Assembly: GCA_902762955.1 (NCBI GenBank)
Contig: CACWQH010000002.1
Span: 1-37,878, forward strand
From: an uncultured Lachnospiraceae bacterium
GTDB lineage: Bacteria; Bacillota; Clostridia; Lachnospirales; Lachnospiraceae
DNA: 37,878 nucleotides
Direction of reading: 5' to 3'
Positions 7,278 through 16,137 of this stretch are shown here, piece by piece (position 1 is the first letter of the stretch; the number at the start of each line of letters is the position of its first letter). Made by a program: the position numbers and the translations under genes. Under the pieces are notes generated by a model. It saw only the letters and a program-made list of their open reading frames with translations, searched no databases and was not told the origin of the DNA.

Positions 7278-7817
7278 TTATATTCCTTTACCGGTCTGGT
7301 ATATTTTTAAGTTACTGCTTAGACGCGGCCTGTATTCTGCCGTGAACTGAACCGCAGTAGAAAGAATCCTTCCCTTATCCTTGCCAAGCTCTGAGGTAGG
7401 GATTACAAATGCAGACATCGGCCCTGTATATATGGCAATCATACTTTTGGTAAGCATGATTCTTGTGATATCACTCCATTTTACATCCTGACTAAGCTCT
7501 CCCTGACTTATGGTTATGCCTTCACTTCCGAAGGTGTAATCAAGCGGTGTCTTGTAGGACGGACTGGTTTTTAACTGTTTTTTTGTTTTCAGTGCAAGTG
7601 AAAGCGGATTTAACACAGTAAATGCAAGCGCCACAATTAAAAATATCACCTTATTGATTATCGAAAGCTTGTCCCATCCAAGCACAAGAATCACAATAGA
7701 ACCGAGACTCAAAAAAAGTCCCAAAACTCCCATGATATTTCTGTAATTTGTATTTAATACATAGCTGTATAAAGCCTTAAATGTCATATTAACTGACTTG
7801 GTTTTTGTTTCTGTCAT
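7278..7817 (-). CDS. YcxB-like membrane protein
   Basis: A 179-residue protein with two adjacent hydrophobic segments (about 28-48 and 53-75) followed by a cytosolic domain. The YTFGSEGITISQGELSQDVKWSDITRI segment is the hallmark of the YcxB-like C-terminal domain, a PH-like fold of unknown function. ATG 7817 is preferred to TTG 7838 because GAGG lies at suitable spacing. It starts 10 nt after comEB stops and ends just before tsaE, so it is in the same operon. Its role is unknown. Confidence 0.8.
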   Translation of the reverse strand: MTETKTKSVNMTFKALYSYVLNTNYRNIMGVLGLFLSLGSIVILVLGWDKLSIINKVIFLIVALAFTVLNPLSLALKTKKQLKTSPSYKTPLDYTFGSEGITISQGELSQDVKWSDITRIMLTKSMIAIYTGPMSAFVIPTSELGKDKGRILSTAVQFTAEYRPRLSSNLKIYQTGKGI

Positions 7818-7827
7818 TTCTTTATCC

Positions 7828-8310
7828 TCACAGCTCAAGCTCTATCTTCTTATGCTTATTTTCATAAGCCCTGTAAGAAACTCCTGCCATACCAAACATT
7901 TTTTTTGCGGCTATGGTACTATCCGTATCCTGATATTTGTCCGAAAGATATATAACCTCGGTTATGCCTGACTGGATAATTGCCTTTGCACATTCATTGC
8001 ACGGAAAAAGCGTAGTATAGCATCTCGCTCCTTTGAGATTGCCCGAACCGCGATAATTAAGTATTGCATTTAACTCCGCATGGCATACATAAATGTATTT
8101 GCTGTCAAGTGCTGCTCCCTCTCTGTTCCAAGGCATATCATCATCATCGCAGCCTGCCGGCATTCCATTATAGCCCATAGACAAAATTCTGTTATCACTG
8201 CCGACTATGCATGCTCCAACCTGTGTTCCCGGGTCTTTGCTCCGCTCCGCTGACATTATGGCAATTCCCATAAAATATTGATCCCATGTAATATAATCGT
8301 CTCTTTTCAT
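7828..8310 (-). CDS. comEB: Deoxycytidylate deaminase (ComEB/dCMP deaminase family)
   Basis: Zinc enzyme converting dCMP to dUMP for thymidylate synthesis. The 160-residue protein has the zinc/catalytic HAE motif (His77, Glu79 in CHAELNAI) and PCNECAKAI with Cys104 and Cys107. The N-terminal WDQYFMGIA and MGYNGMPAGCDD substrate loop are typical of dCMP deaminases rather than tRNA deaminases. ATG 8310 follows a GGAG-type site. It is first in the minus-strand group leading to ycxB-like and tsaE. Confidence 0.93.
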   Translation of the reverse strand: MKRDDYITWDQYFMGIAIMSAERSKDPGTQVGACIVGSDNRILSMGYNGMPAGCDDDDMPWNREGAALDSKYIYVCHAELNAILNYRGSGNLKGARCYTTLFPCNECAKAIIQSGITEVIYLSDKYQDTDSTIAAKKMFGMAGVSYRAYENKHKKIELEL

Positions 8311-8370
8311 ACCGGCTCCTTCTCATTGCATAAAAGCTTTAAACCTTCAAAATAATCATATATATAAGCA

Positions 8371-8401
8371 AATACAGTTGTACGCTATGCACAACTGTAT
8401 T
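8371..8401 (-). terminator. Inverted repeat after lysC, possible weak terminator
   Basis: An 11-bp perfect inverted repeat (AATACAGTTGT 8371-8381 with ACAACTGTATT 8391-8401) with a 9-nt loop lies between the lysC stop and comEB. There is no good T-run after it on the minus strand, so termination may be weak or the element may instead stabilise the lysC mRNA 3' end. Confidence 0.4.
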
Positions 8402-8415
8402 CACAAATAACCGAT

Positions 8416-9621
8416 TTAGTTATCTCCAAGATTGAATTTCTCATGGATTGCATTCATAGCTCTTTCAAGATTCTTTTCATTGATAAGGACTGTTACTCTT
8501 ATCTCTGAAGTTGAAATCATTCTGATGTTAATGTTTTCATCATAGAGTGCCTCAAACATCTTAGCGGCAACTCCGGCATTGGTCTGCATACCTGCACCAA
8601 CGATAGAAACCTTAGCAACCTCTTTATTTACATCAATGCTCTCGTACTCGCTGAAGTTCTCGCTTATTATCTTAGCTGCCTCATCAGCACTATCCTCATT
8701 GGTTGTAAAGCTTATATCCTTTGTTCCGTGTCTTCCTACAGACTGAAGTATCATATCTATATTTATATTGTGTTTTGCAAGGCTGTTAAATAATTTAAAT
8801 GCAACACCCGGCTCATCCTTTAATCCTATAATTGCAATTCTTGCTGTATCAGAATCTCCTGCTACTCCGCTAACAAGCATCTTTTCCATCTTTGAACCCT
8901 CCTTAACGACTGTTCCCTCTGTAGTATTTAAACTTGAACGTACTACAAGCTGTACGCCGAATTTCTTTGCTAATTCTACTGAACGATTGTGAAGCACGCC
9001 TGCACCGAGTGTTGCAAGCTCGAGCATCTCATCGTAGGTTACCACATCCAGCTTTCTTGCTGTAGGAACCTTACGCGGATCTGCTGTATATACTCCGTCA
9101 ACGTCTGTATATATCTCACATGCATCTGCATTAAGTGCCGCTGCCAGTGCAACTGCAGTAGTATCTGAACCTCCTCTTCCGAGAGTGGTATAATCATCAT
9201 ATTTATTGACACCCTGGAAGCCTGTAACTATTACTATCTTTCTATGCTCTAATTCATGTCTTATACGCTCACTGTCTATCCTTTTGATTCTTGCATTTCC
9301 GTATACCGAGGTTGTATGCATGGCAACCTGAAATGCATTTAAGGATATAGCCGGAACTCCAAGCTTATTCATTGCCATCGCCATAAGTGCAACGGACATC
9401 TGCTCACCTATTGTGAAAAGCATATCCATTTCTCTTTTTGGTGGAATCTCATTGATATCCTTTGCCATGGTGATAAGCTCATCAGTATATTTGCCCATTG
9501 CAGACAGTACAACTACAACGTCATTCCCCTTCTGGTAATCCTCTATACACCTTCTGGCAACATTAAAAATTCTCTCCTTGTCAGCGACTGAAGTACCGCC
9601 GAACTTTTTTACTATCAGCAT
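8416..9621 (-). CDS. lysC: Aspartate kinase, monofunctional with C-terminal ACT domains
   Basis: Phosphorylates L-aspartate in the first step of the Lys/Thr/Met pathway. The 401-residue protein starts with KKFGGTSVAD and has the GRGGSDTTAVALAAALNADA nucleotide block and YTDVDGVYTADPR. Two ACT domains follow (starting near ARIAIIGLKDEPGVAFKLF and KVSIVGAGMQTNAGVAAKMF), so allosteric inhibition by lysine and/or threonine is expected for the family. ATG at 9621 has AGGACG upstream. It follows hom after 24 nt, so hom and lysC are co-transcribed. I see no lysine riboswitch or T-box before the pair. Confidence 0.95.
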   Translation of the reverse strand: MLIVKKFGGTSVADKERIFNVARRCIEDYQKGNDVVVVLSAMGKYTDELITMAKDINEIPPKREMDMLFTIGEQMSVALMAMAMNKLGVPAISLNAFQVAMHTTSVYGNARIKRIDSERIRHELEHRKIVIVTGFQGVNKYDDYTTLGRGGSDTTAVALAAALNADACEIYTDVDGVYTADPRKVPTARKLDVVTYDEMLELATLGAGVLHNRSVELAKKFGVQLVVRSSLNTTEGTVVKEGSKMEKMLVSGVAGDSDTARIAIIGLKDEPGVAFKLFNSLAKHNINIDMILQSVGRHGTKDISFTTNEDSADEAAKIISENFSEYESIDVNKEVAKVSIVGAGMQTNAGVAAKMFEALYDENINIRMISTSEIRVTVLINEKNLERAMNAIHEKFNLGDN

Positions 9622-9645
9622 ATCGTCCTCCTACATTGCCTTTTA

Positions 9646-10854
9646 TTATAATGTTGTTCTTATTCTTTGGATAAGGTCAAACGAACGAATCTTTTTATCG
9701 AAATCGCCCTGCTTCATGGATGAAGTTAAAAATGCAACCTCACCGAGAACCTTATCACTATTAATATATGTTACTTCTCCAAAAACATCTTCAATATGTG
9801 TCTTTGAATTTGTATCCTTTACTCTTACAAAAAATCTGCATTCGAAATCTTTTATATCACCAAGAGTAATCTTATCCTTTTCCCAGATAGTCATTATATT
9901 GGTGCCCTGATGCTTAACCGCATCAACAACATCGGCAACTACCGCACTGGCAGTAGGAAGCTTCCCCGCTCCGCGGCCGTAAAACATGGTATCACCAAGT
10001 ACGTTACCATGTATAAATATTCCGTTAAATACTCCGTTTACATTCATAAGCGGATGCTCTTTATCAAGCATAAACGGTGCAACCATAGAATAGATTACAT
10101 CATCCTTAACCTTTGTCATACCAAGAAGCTTGATAACCGTATCCGTTTCCTTGGCATATTCTATATCGGCATTGGTAATCTTACTGATTCCCTCTGTGTA
10201 TATATCCTCATAATCCACCTGTCTGCCATAAGCAAGAGAGGTAAGAATAGCTATCTTTCTGCATGCATCATGACCTTCTACATCAGCTTCCGGATTTCTC
10301 TCTGCATAACCCTTTTGCTGAGCCTGTCTTAATACAGTATCAAAATCCTCTCCTTCATCGGTCATCTTGGAAAGTATATAATTAGTAGTACCGTTTAATA
10401 TACCGATTATCTCCGTTATCTTGTCCGCTGTAAGAGACTGGTTGATAGGTCGTATAATAGGTATTCCTCCACCGACACTGGCTTCAAATAAAAAGTTCGT
10501 GTTGTGCTCCTTGGCTATCTCAAGAAGCTCTGCGCCATGCTTTGCAACAAGCTCTTTATTGGAGGTACATACGCTCTTTCCGGCAAGAAGTGCATCCTTT
10601 GTGAACTGATATGCAGGATTAATTCCTCCCATTACCTCAACAACAATCTTTACTTCAGGATCATTTAAAATAACATTGTAATCATGAACAAGTATCTTCT
10701 CTACAGGATCTCCCGGAAAATCTCTCAAATCAAGGACATACTTAATGTTGATTTCCTGACCTGCTCTTATATTTATACTGTCATGATTTTTTTCTATAAC
10801 CTCCACTACTCCGGAGCCTACTGTTCCGTATCCAAGTACCGCTATATTTATCAT
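9646..10854 (-). CDS. hom: Homoserine dehydrogenase
   Basis: Reduces aspartate semialdehyde to homoserine, the branch to Thr and Met. The 402-residue protein has the Rossmann GYGTVGSGVVEV loop at 8-19, the EVMGGINPAYQF block, SNKELVAKHG, the catalytic-domain GILNGTTNYILSKM and YADVEGHDA-like ADVEGHDACRKIAIL segments. The C-terminal ACT region is shortened but recognisable (FECRFFVRVKDTNSKTHIEDVFGE). It starts 3 nt after the cheW stop, which indicates tight co-transcription with cheW, and precedes lysC. Confidence 0.95.
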   Translation of the reverse strand: MINIAVLGYGTVGSGVVEVIEKNHDSINIRAGQEINIKYVLDLRDFPGDPVEKILVHDYNVILNDPEVKIVVEVMGGINPAYQFTKDALLAGKSVCTSNKELVAKHGAELLEIAKEHNTNFLFEASVGGGIPIIRPINQSLTADKITEIIGILNGTTNYILSKMTDEGEDFDTVLRQAQQKGYAERNPEADVEGHDACRKIAILTSLAYGRQVDYEDIYTEGISKITNADIEYAKETDTVIKLLGMTKVKDDVIYSMVAPFMLDKEHPLMNVNGVFNGIFIHGNVLGDTMFYGRGAGKLPTASAVVADVVDAVKHQGTNIMTIWEKDKITLGDIKDFECRFFVRVKDTNSKTHIEDVFGEVTYINSDKVLGEVAFLTSSMKQGDFDKKIRSFDLIQRIRTTL

Positions 10855-10857
10855 CTT

Positions 10858-11370
10858 TTATATCTCCTCTATATCTCCGCTTTCCTCTTCTCCCGGATTT
10901 TCTTCAAGAAGCTCTGCAAGCTCTTCGAAAACCTCATCGTCTATAAGCTTATCAACTGATATACATAAGATAATATCAGCCTTCTTATCTCCCGGTAATC
11001 CTACCCTTATAACACTTTCAAGATACCCGGTGTTATCATTTTTAACAACACCCGGAACCTTCTTTATATCTTCAGGCTCAACAGGAACTATTCCAAGTAC
11101 ATCATCTACCTCAAGTCCAAGCTTTATCCCATGTGTTTCGCATATTAAAAGCTGAACATTATTGCCCTTTTCGGACTCATCCAGTTCAAATCTTTCTTTT
11201 AAATTAAAGATAGGAACGATTTCATTTCTAAGATGAATTATACCCTTTATGAATTCTGCACTTGTTGGTATTCCGACAACACTGTAGTCACTTTCAATGC
11301 CATTTATTTTAGCCAGATTAACACTATACCTCTTATTGTTCAGTAAAAAAATAATGTACTTTTCTTCCAT
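10858..11370 (-). CDS. cheW: CheW-like chemotaxis coupling protein, orphan
   Basis: A 170-residue CheW-domain protein. The fold is shown by YIIFLLNNKRYSVNLAKINGI at the N-terminus, IPTSAEFIKGIIHLRNEIVPIFNLKERF in the middle and GLEVDDVLGIVPVEPEDI. CheW links methyl-accepting receptors to CheA. Two odd points: no other chemotaxis gene is nearby (neighbours are prfB and hom), and the last ~30 residues form a very acidic tail (EELAELLEENPGEEESGDIEEI) beyond the domain. AGGAGG precedes the ATG. A chemotaxis role is plausible since a YjfB-like motility protein is also in the window, but a function outside chemotaxis cannot be ruled out. Confidence 0.88.
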   Translation of the reverse strand: MEEKYIIFLLNNKRYSVNLAKINGIESDYSVVGIPTSAEFIKGIIHLRNEIVPIFNLKERFELDESEKGNNVQLLICETHGIKLGLEVDDVLGIVPVEPEDIKKVPGVVKNDNTGYLESVIRVGLPGDKKADIILCISVDKLIDDEVFEELAELLEENPGEEESGDIEEI

Positions 11371-11403
11371 GCCTTTATTCCTCCTTAAAGATTTCCGTAT
11401 TGA

Positions 11404-12523
11404 CTAATTCTCATATTTAGACGTTTTTATCCATTTTAAATAAGCATTAATAAATAAGTTTATATCACCGTTTAAAACTGCATCTGCATTGGCAGTTTCA
11501 CAGTTTGTTCTGTGATCCTTAACGAGCTTATACGGCTGTAGGAAATATGTCCTTATCTGACTTCCCCAACCATTTTCGGTAAGCTCTCCCCTTATATCGG
11601 AAATCTTATCAAGATTTTCCTGCTTTTTAATCATATAAAGCTTAGCCTTGAGCATCTTCATAGCCTTATCCTTATTGCTGTGCTGCGAACGTTCATTCTG
11701 ACACTGCACAACTACTCCGGTAGGAAGATGCGTTATTCTTACAGCAGAGGAGGTCTTATTGATATGCTGACCGCCTGCGCCGCTGGCACGATATGTATCG
11801 ATCTTTAAATCATCATCATTTATTTCAACAACTATATCATCATTTATTTCCGGCATTACATCTACGGCCGCAAAGGTTGTCTGTCTCTTTCCTGCTGCAT
11901 TAAACGGAGACATCCTGATTAGTCTGTGAACCCCCTTTTCGGACTTTGCATAACCATAAGCATCATATCCGTTTATCTGAAATGTGATTGATTTGTAGCC
12001 AACCTCATCTCCATCAAGGAAGTCCAAAACCTCTACATCAAAGCCCATCTTTTCAGCCCATCTGTTGTACATCCTGTAAAGCATGGATACCCAGTCACAG
12101 CTTTCTGTACCACCGGCTCCGGCGTTGATATTAATCACCGCATTATTTTCGTCAAACTCATCTGATAAAAGAGTAGCTATTCGAAGTGTCTCAAAGCTGT
12201 TCTTAAATTCTTCAAAGGTATCTGTTATCTCGCCAACCAGACTTTCGTCATTATCCTCTTCAGCCATCTCGATAAGCGTTTCAATGTCATCTGCCTGATT
12301 TTTAATACCCTCAAATTCTTCAAGAGATTTTTTCAATCCCTTAAGCTCCTTCATAACCTTTTGGCTTTCATCGTTATCATTCCAAAAGTCGGGACTTTCC
12401 ATCTTTGCTTCTAACTCTTTTATTCGGATTTCTTTGTGGGCGATGTCAAAGTGAATCCCTCAATTCTTCCAGCGGGTTCCTATATTCTTTTAATTTAAGT
12501 CTCAAATTATCAAGCTCGACCAC
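11404..12523 (-). CDS. prfB: Peptide chain release factor 2, with programmed +1 frameshift
   Basis: Terminates translation at UGA and UAA. The gene is in two frames: a GTG start at 12523, a short first frame reading to an in-frame TGA at 12448-12446, then the main frame after a +1 slip, giving about 372 residues. The peptidyl-hydrolysis GGQ motif is in YRASGAGGQHINKT (about 250-252) and the RF2-type SPF tripeptide is in RMSPFNAAGKR (about 205-207), which identifies RF2 rather than RF1. AAGGTGG lies upstream of the GTG. It is 87 nt downstream of secA, the usual secA-prfB order in Firmicutes. Annotating only the ATG at 12402 would miss the first 40 residues. Confidence 0.94.
12446..12460 (-). 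promoter_or_regulatory. Programmed +1 frameshift site of prfB
   Basis: On the minus strand an internal Shine-Dalgarno-like GAGGGA is followed by the slippery CTT (12451-12449) and an in-frame TGA (12448-12446) plus C. Shifting from CTT-TGA to TTT-GAC continues the RF2 reading frame with DIAHKEIRI. UGA is the codon RF2 itself reads, so this is the known autoregulatory loop. The stop in frame 1 and the continuing frame are read directly. Confidence 0.9.
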
Positions 12524-12610
12524 CCTATCACCACCTTAATAAATTATATAATATATCTATTAATCAAATTTTTATAATCTGTATATCCAAATTAATAAGC
12601 ATCTGATTTA

Positions 12611-15184
12611 TTATGCGTTTCTTCCGCAGCACATCTTATATTTCTTTCCGCTTCCGCAAGGACACGGATCATTTCTTCCGATCTTGGCAGTTGCTCTTCT
12701 TACAGGTCCCTTCTTGGCAGAATCATCTCTGTTTGTACCTGTAACCTTGGCTACCTCTTCACGCTCAACCTTCTGCTCAATCTTAACATGCATGAGCATC
12801 TTAACTGTATCCTCCTGGATAGCGGCAGTCATTTCATTGAACATATCATAGCCTGCAAATTTATATTCTACCAACGGATCTCTGCTGCCGTAAGACTGAA
12901 GTGATATACCCTGTCTTAACTGAGTCATATCATCGATATGTGACATCCATTTTTTATCTATAACCTTAAGAAGGATAACTCGCTCTATCTCTCTTATATG
13001 CTCCGGCTCAGGGAATTCAGCTTCCTTAGCCTCATATATCTTGACAGCCTCTTCCTTAAGTCTTTGCTTAAACTTTTTAACATCTCCGGATTTCTTTTCC
13101 TCATCGGTAAGAACTATTTTTTCGTAAGGAACAATCGGGATAAGGAGTCTGTTTAATTCCTCTATCTCCCATGCATCCGGTGAAAGGTCTGCGGCACAGG
13201 TTTTATCGATGTATTTTTCAACCGTATCCTGCATGAATTTAAGAACTACATCACGCATGTTTTCGCCATCAAGAACTCTTCTTCTTTCTGCATATATAAC
13301 CTCTCTTTGCTCATTATTGACCTGGTCATATTCAAGAAGATTTTTTCTTATGGCAAAGTTATTGGACTCAATTTTCTTTTGAGCCTTTTCTATAAAGTTT
13401 GTAATTGTCTTATGCTGTATCTCCTCACCCTCAGGAATCTTAAGTGCATCATATACCGACTTAACCTTTTCTGAACCGAAAAGTCTCATAAGGTCATCAT
13501 CAAGTGAGAGATAAAATTTAGATTCACCCGGATCTCCCTGACGTCCTGAACGACCTCTTAACTGATTATCTATACGTCTTGACTCATGTCTTTCAGTACC
13601 TATAATCTTAAGACCTCCGAGCTCTGCCACACCTTCACCAAGCTTTATATCGGTACCACGACCTGCCATGTTGGTAGCTATGGTAACAGCACCCATCTGA
13701 CCTGCATCTGCAACTATCTCTGCCTCAAGCTCATGGAACTTTGCATTCAAGACCTTGTGCTGTATGCCTCTCTTGGAAAGCATCCTTGATAATTCCTCTG
13801 ATGCTTCAATGGTGATAGTACCAACCAAAACAGGCTGTCCCTTTTCATGAGACTCTGCAACGGCATCAACGATAGCATTAAGCTTTTCTCTCTTAGTCTT
13901 AAATACCGAATCCTGATGATCTATTCTCTTTATAGGAAGATTGGTAGGAACCTCAACAACGTCCATACCGTAAATCTCTCTAAACTCATTTTCCTCTGTA
14001 AGAGCGGTACCTGTCATACCGGCCTTCTTCTTATATTTATTGAAGAAGTTCTGGAAGGTTATGGTTGCAAGAGTTCTGGTTTCTCTCTTTACCTTAACAT
14101 TTTCCTTTGCCTCTATAGCCTGATGAAGTCCATCAGAAAAACGTCTACCCGGCATAATACGTCCGGTAAACTCATCAACTATAAGTACCTCATCATCCTT
14201 TACAACATAATCCTTATCCTTAAACATAAGGGCATGTGCACGAAGTGCCATAATCATATTGTGCTGGATATCTATATTTTCAGCATCCGAATAGTTTTCT
14301 ATATGGAAGAATTGCTCAACCTCTTTGACACCCTGCGCGGTAAGAACAACCTGCTTGTCCTTTTCATCAACGAGGTAATCACCATCCTCCTCTATTTCAT
14401 TTCCCATGATTGCATCCATCTTGCTTATCTCCATGGATGCGGTTCCTCTTTTAAGTCTTCTTGCAAGGTAATCACACATCTTATAAAGATCTGTGGACTT
14501 ACCGCTCTGACCTGATATGATAAGTGGTGTTCTCGCCTCATCTATAAGTACGGAGTCAACCTCATCGACGATTGCATAATGCAAATCTCTTTGAACAAGC
14601 TGCTCCTTGTAGATAACCATATTATCTCTTAAGTAATCAAAACCAAGCTCATTGTTTGTAACATAAGTTATATCACAATTATAAGCCTCACGTCTTGCAT
14701 CATTCTTATCTCCGTTAAGTATAACTCCAACCTTTAAACCTAAAAATTCATGAACCTGCCCCATCCACTCAGCATCACGCTTTGCAAGATAATCGTTTAC
14801 GGTAACTATATGAACACCCTTTCCTTCAAGTGCATTTAAATATGCAGGAAGTGTTGATACAAGAGTTTTACCTTCACCTGTTCTCATCTCAGGTATACGT
14901 CCCTGGTGAAGAAGTATACCACCGATAAGCTGCACTCTGTAGTGCTTCATACCAAGAACTCTTGCTGCTGCCTCTCTTACAACCGCAAAGGCTTCTACCA
15001 GTAAATCATCTAATGTCTCACCCTTCTCAAGACGTTCCTTAAACTCTGTAGTCTTTGCCTTAAGTTTCTCATCGCTTAAACCCTGCATGGTCTCGTCAAG
15101 AGCTTCTATTTTATCAACAATAGGATATATCTTTTTTAATTCCTTTTCGCTATGTGTTCCAAATACCTTTTCTATAAGGTTCAT
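12611..15184 (-). CDS. secA: Protein translocase ATPase SecA
   Basis: Motor of the Sec export pathway, moving unfolded preproteins through SecYEG. The 857-residue protein has Walker A GEGKT at 103-107, the Walker [20 protein letters not shown] segment, the preprotein cross-linking and scaffold regions, the second nucleotide-binding fold with [13 protein letters not shown] and [13 protein letters not shown], and the C-terminal zinc-binding [14 protein letters not shown] that contacts SecB or ribosomes in other bacteria. Length is normal for Firmicutes. GGAGGT precedes the ATG, and a good promoter is at 15235-15263. Confidence 0.98.
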   Translation of the reverse strand: MNLIEKVFGTHSEKELKKIYPIVDKIEALDETMQGLSDEKLKAKTTEFKERLEKGETLDDLLVEAFAVVREAAARVLGMKHYRVQLIGGILLHQGRIPEMRTGEGKTLVSTLPAYLNALEGKGVHIVTVNDYLAKRDAEWMGQVHEFLGLKVGVILNGDKNDARREAYNCDITYVTNNELGFDYLRDNMVIYKEQLVQRDLHYAIVDEVDSVLIDEARTPLIISGQSGKSTDLYKMCDYLARRLKRGTASMEISKMDAIMGNEIEEDGDYLVDEKDKQVVLTAQGVKEVEQFFHIENYSDAENIDIQHNMIMALRAHALMFKDKDYVVKDDEVLIVDEFTGRIMPGRRFSDGLHQAIEAKENVKVKRETRTLATITFQNFFNKYKKKAGMTGTALTEENEFREIYGMDVVEVPTNLPIKRIDHQDSVFKTKREKLNAIVDAVAESHEKGQPVLVGTITIEASEELSRMLSKRGIQHKVLNAKFHELEAEIVADAGQMGAVTIATNMAGRGTDIKLGEGVAELGGLKIIGTERHESRRIDNQLRGRSGRQGDPGESKFYLSLDDDLMRLFGSEKVKSVYDALKIPEGEEIQHKTITNFIEKAQKKIESNNFAIRKNLLEYDQVNNEQREVIYAERRRVLDGENMRDVVLKFMQDTVEKYIDKTCAADLSPDAWEIEELNRLLIPIVPYEKIVLTDEEKKSGDVKKFKQRLKEEAVKIYEAKEAEFPEPEHIREIERVILLKVIDKKWMSHIDDMTQLRQGISLQSYGSRDPLVEYKFAGYDMFNEMTAAIQEDTVKMLMHVKIEQKVEREEVAKVTGTNRDDSAKKGPVRRATAKIGRNDPCPCGSGKKYKMCCGRNA

Positions 15185-15234
15185 TTTAATTTACCTCCAA
15201 ACTGGCACAACATAGTTATTGCACCGTAAACCTA

Positions 15235-15263
15235 AATATAACATTATTCAAGTATTTAGGCAA
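15235..15263 (-). promoter_or_regulatory. Sigma-A-type promoter of secA
   Basis: Minus-strand TTGCCT (15263-15258), 17-nt spacer, TATATT (15240-15235). The start of transcription near 15228 leaves about 45 nt of leader before the secA ATG. Its position means the structured element at 15303-15383 lies upstream of, not inside, the secA mRNA. Confidence 0.55.
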
Positions 15264-15302
15264 GTTTTTTTTATAAATCCTAATATCTTTGCGATATAAA
15301 AT

Positions 15303-15383
15303 CGAGTAGGGAAGATGAAATCGCACCCTACTCGTGCGCGAGCCACCGTTCAGCTTTAGCTGAGATATACATTTCGGCGGCTC
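15303..15383 (-). repeat. Structured inverted-repeat element between hpf and secA
   Basis: Two perfect or near-perfect stems stand side by side. The first pairs 15375-15383 with 15340-15348 (9 bp; complete on the minus strand with one G-U, while the plus strand would have an A-C mismatch, so the minus RNA is the structured one) and encloses a small hairpin CAGCT-TT-AGCTG (15351-15362). The second pairs 15326-15334 with 15303-15311 (CGAGTAGGG/CCCTACTCG, 9 bp) and is followed on the minus strand by ATTTTATAT. It lies after the hpf terminator and before the secA promoter. It could be a small RNA, a processed 3' UTR, or a dispersed intergenic repeat. Confidence 0.5.
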
Positions 15384-15390
15384 TGTGCAT

Positions 15391-15420
15391 AAAAAAAGAG
15401 TGGTTACAAAATGCAACCAC
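15391..15420 (-). terminator. Terminator of hpf
   Basis: Minus-strand hairpin of 9 bp (arms 15412-15420 and 15400-15408, one G-U) with a 3-nt loop, followed by TCTTTTTTT (15399-15391). It lies 17 nt after the hpf stop codon. Confidence 0.85.
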
Positions 15421-15436
15421 CCTTTTATATTCTTAT

Positions 15437-15964
15437 TTAAAATTCCGGCTCTATAAGTCCGTATGTATTACCCTTTCTCTTATATACTACGTTAACCTCT
15501 TCCGTCTCAGCATTTCTGAATACGAAGAAATTATGTCCCAAAAGTTCCATCTGTACACATGCATCTTCCGGATACATAGGCTTAACTGCAAATCTCTTGC
15601 TTCTGATAATCTTAACCTCTTCTTCGTCAGCATCCTCCTCTGAAAAGAAATCATTTCTGATATAATTTGCATTCTGCTCTTTATCAACTATCTTCTTCTT
15701 GTAACGTGTAACCTGACGCTCTATAACCTCAACAACAAGGTCAATTGATACATACATATCATCACTGGCCTGTTCTGCTCTTATGATATGTCCCTTCATA
15801 GGAATAGTAACCTCAATCTTTTGTCTTTCCTTTTCAACAGATAAAGTTACCTGAGCATCAGTATCATCAGTGAAGAATTTTTCCAATCTGCCAAGCTTGT
15901 CATAAATCGCAGTCTTTAAACCCTCTGTAACCTCAATATTTTTTCCACTAATTATGTAATTCAT
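15437..15964 (-). CDS. hpf: Ribosome hibernation promoting factor, long form
   Basis: Dimerises 70S ribosomes into inactive 100S particles in slow growth or starvation. The 175-residue protein has the N-terminal S30AE domain (MNYIISGKNIEVTEGLKTAIYDKLGRLEKFF, about 1-100), a variable acidic linker rich in Glu/Asp (about 118-132) and the C-terminal dimerisation domain KRFAVKPMYPEDACVQMELLGHNFFVFRNAETEEVNVVYKR in continuous order. The start is ATG 15964, preceded by GAGGAG; an upstream in-frame ATG at 15997 has no such site. It is flanked by terminators, so it is probably monocistronic. Confidence 0.95.
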   Translation of the reverse strand: MNYIISGKNIEVTEGLKTAIYDKLGRLEKFFTDDTDAQVTLSVEKERQKIEVTIPMKGHIIRAEQASDDMYVSIDLVVEVIERQVTRYKKKIVDKEQNANYIRNDFFSEEDADEEEVKIIRSKRFAVKPMYPEDACVQMELLGHNFFVFRNAETEEVNVVYKRKGNTYGLIEPEF

Positions 15965-16070
15965 GTGCCCCACTCCTCGTCTATAATATATTTCCAAATA
16001 ACAAGCAGGAATATCCTCAATAACGTCTAAATACTATACAGCCTGTCCCTGTTTGTTAAATGAATGTATC

Positions 16071-16117
16071 AAAAAAACACTTCTATGATACATTGAAATA
16101 ATTATATCATAGAAGTG
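16071..16117 (-). terminator. Strong terminator after the NlpC/P60 gene
   Basis: A 13-bp perfect inverted repeat (CACTTCTATGATA 16078-16090 with TATCATAGAAGTG 16105-16117) followed on the minus strand by seven T (16077-16071). It isolates the wall hydrolase transcript from hpf. There is also a T-run on the plus strand side. Confidence 0.9.
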
Positions 16118-16137
16118 CTATTTTTTAAAGCTAAATT

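Noticed and set aside
6649-7350. 233-residue plus-strand frame across tsaB and tsaE
   Set aside because: Antisense to two strongly identified genes, no SD, and low-quality composition; a mirror of the real coding frames.
15303-15383. T-box leader (AACGGTGG then GCG on the minus strand, followed by a terminator-like stem)
   Set aside because: Only a loose match to the T-box sequence (one base short), only 80 nt so no room for stem I and the specifier, and the next gene is secA with its own promoter.
15340-15383. Group II intron domain V (GAGCC...GGCTC stem with inner hairpin)
   Set aside because: No reverse transcriptase, no other intron domains, and the stem length and loop do not fit domain V.
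15216-15416. 66-residue minus-strand frame between hpf and secA
   Set aside because: It runs through the hpf terminator, the structured element and the secA promoter, and has no SD; a shadow frame.
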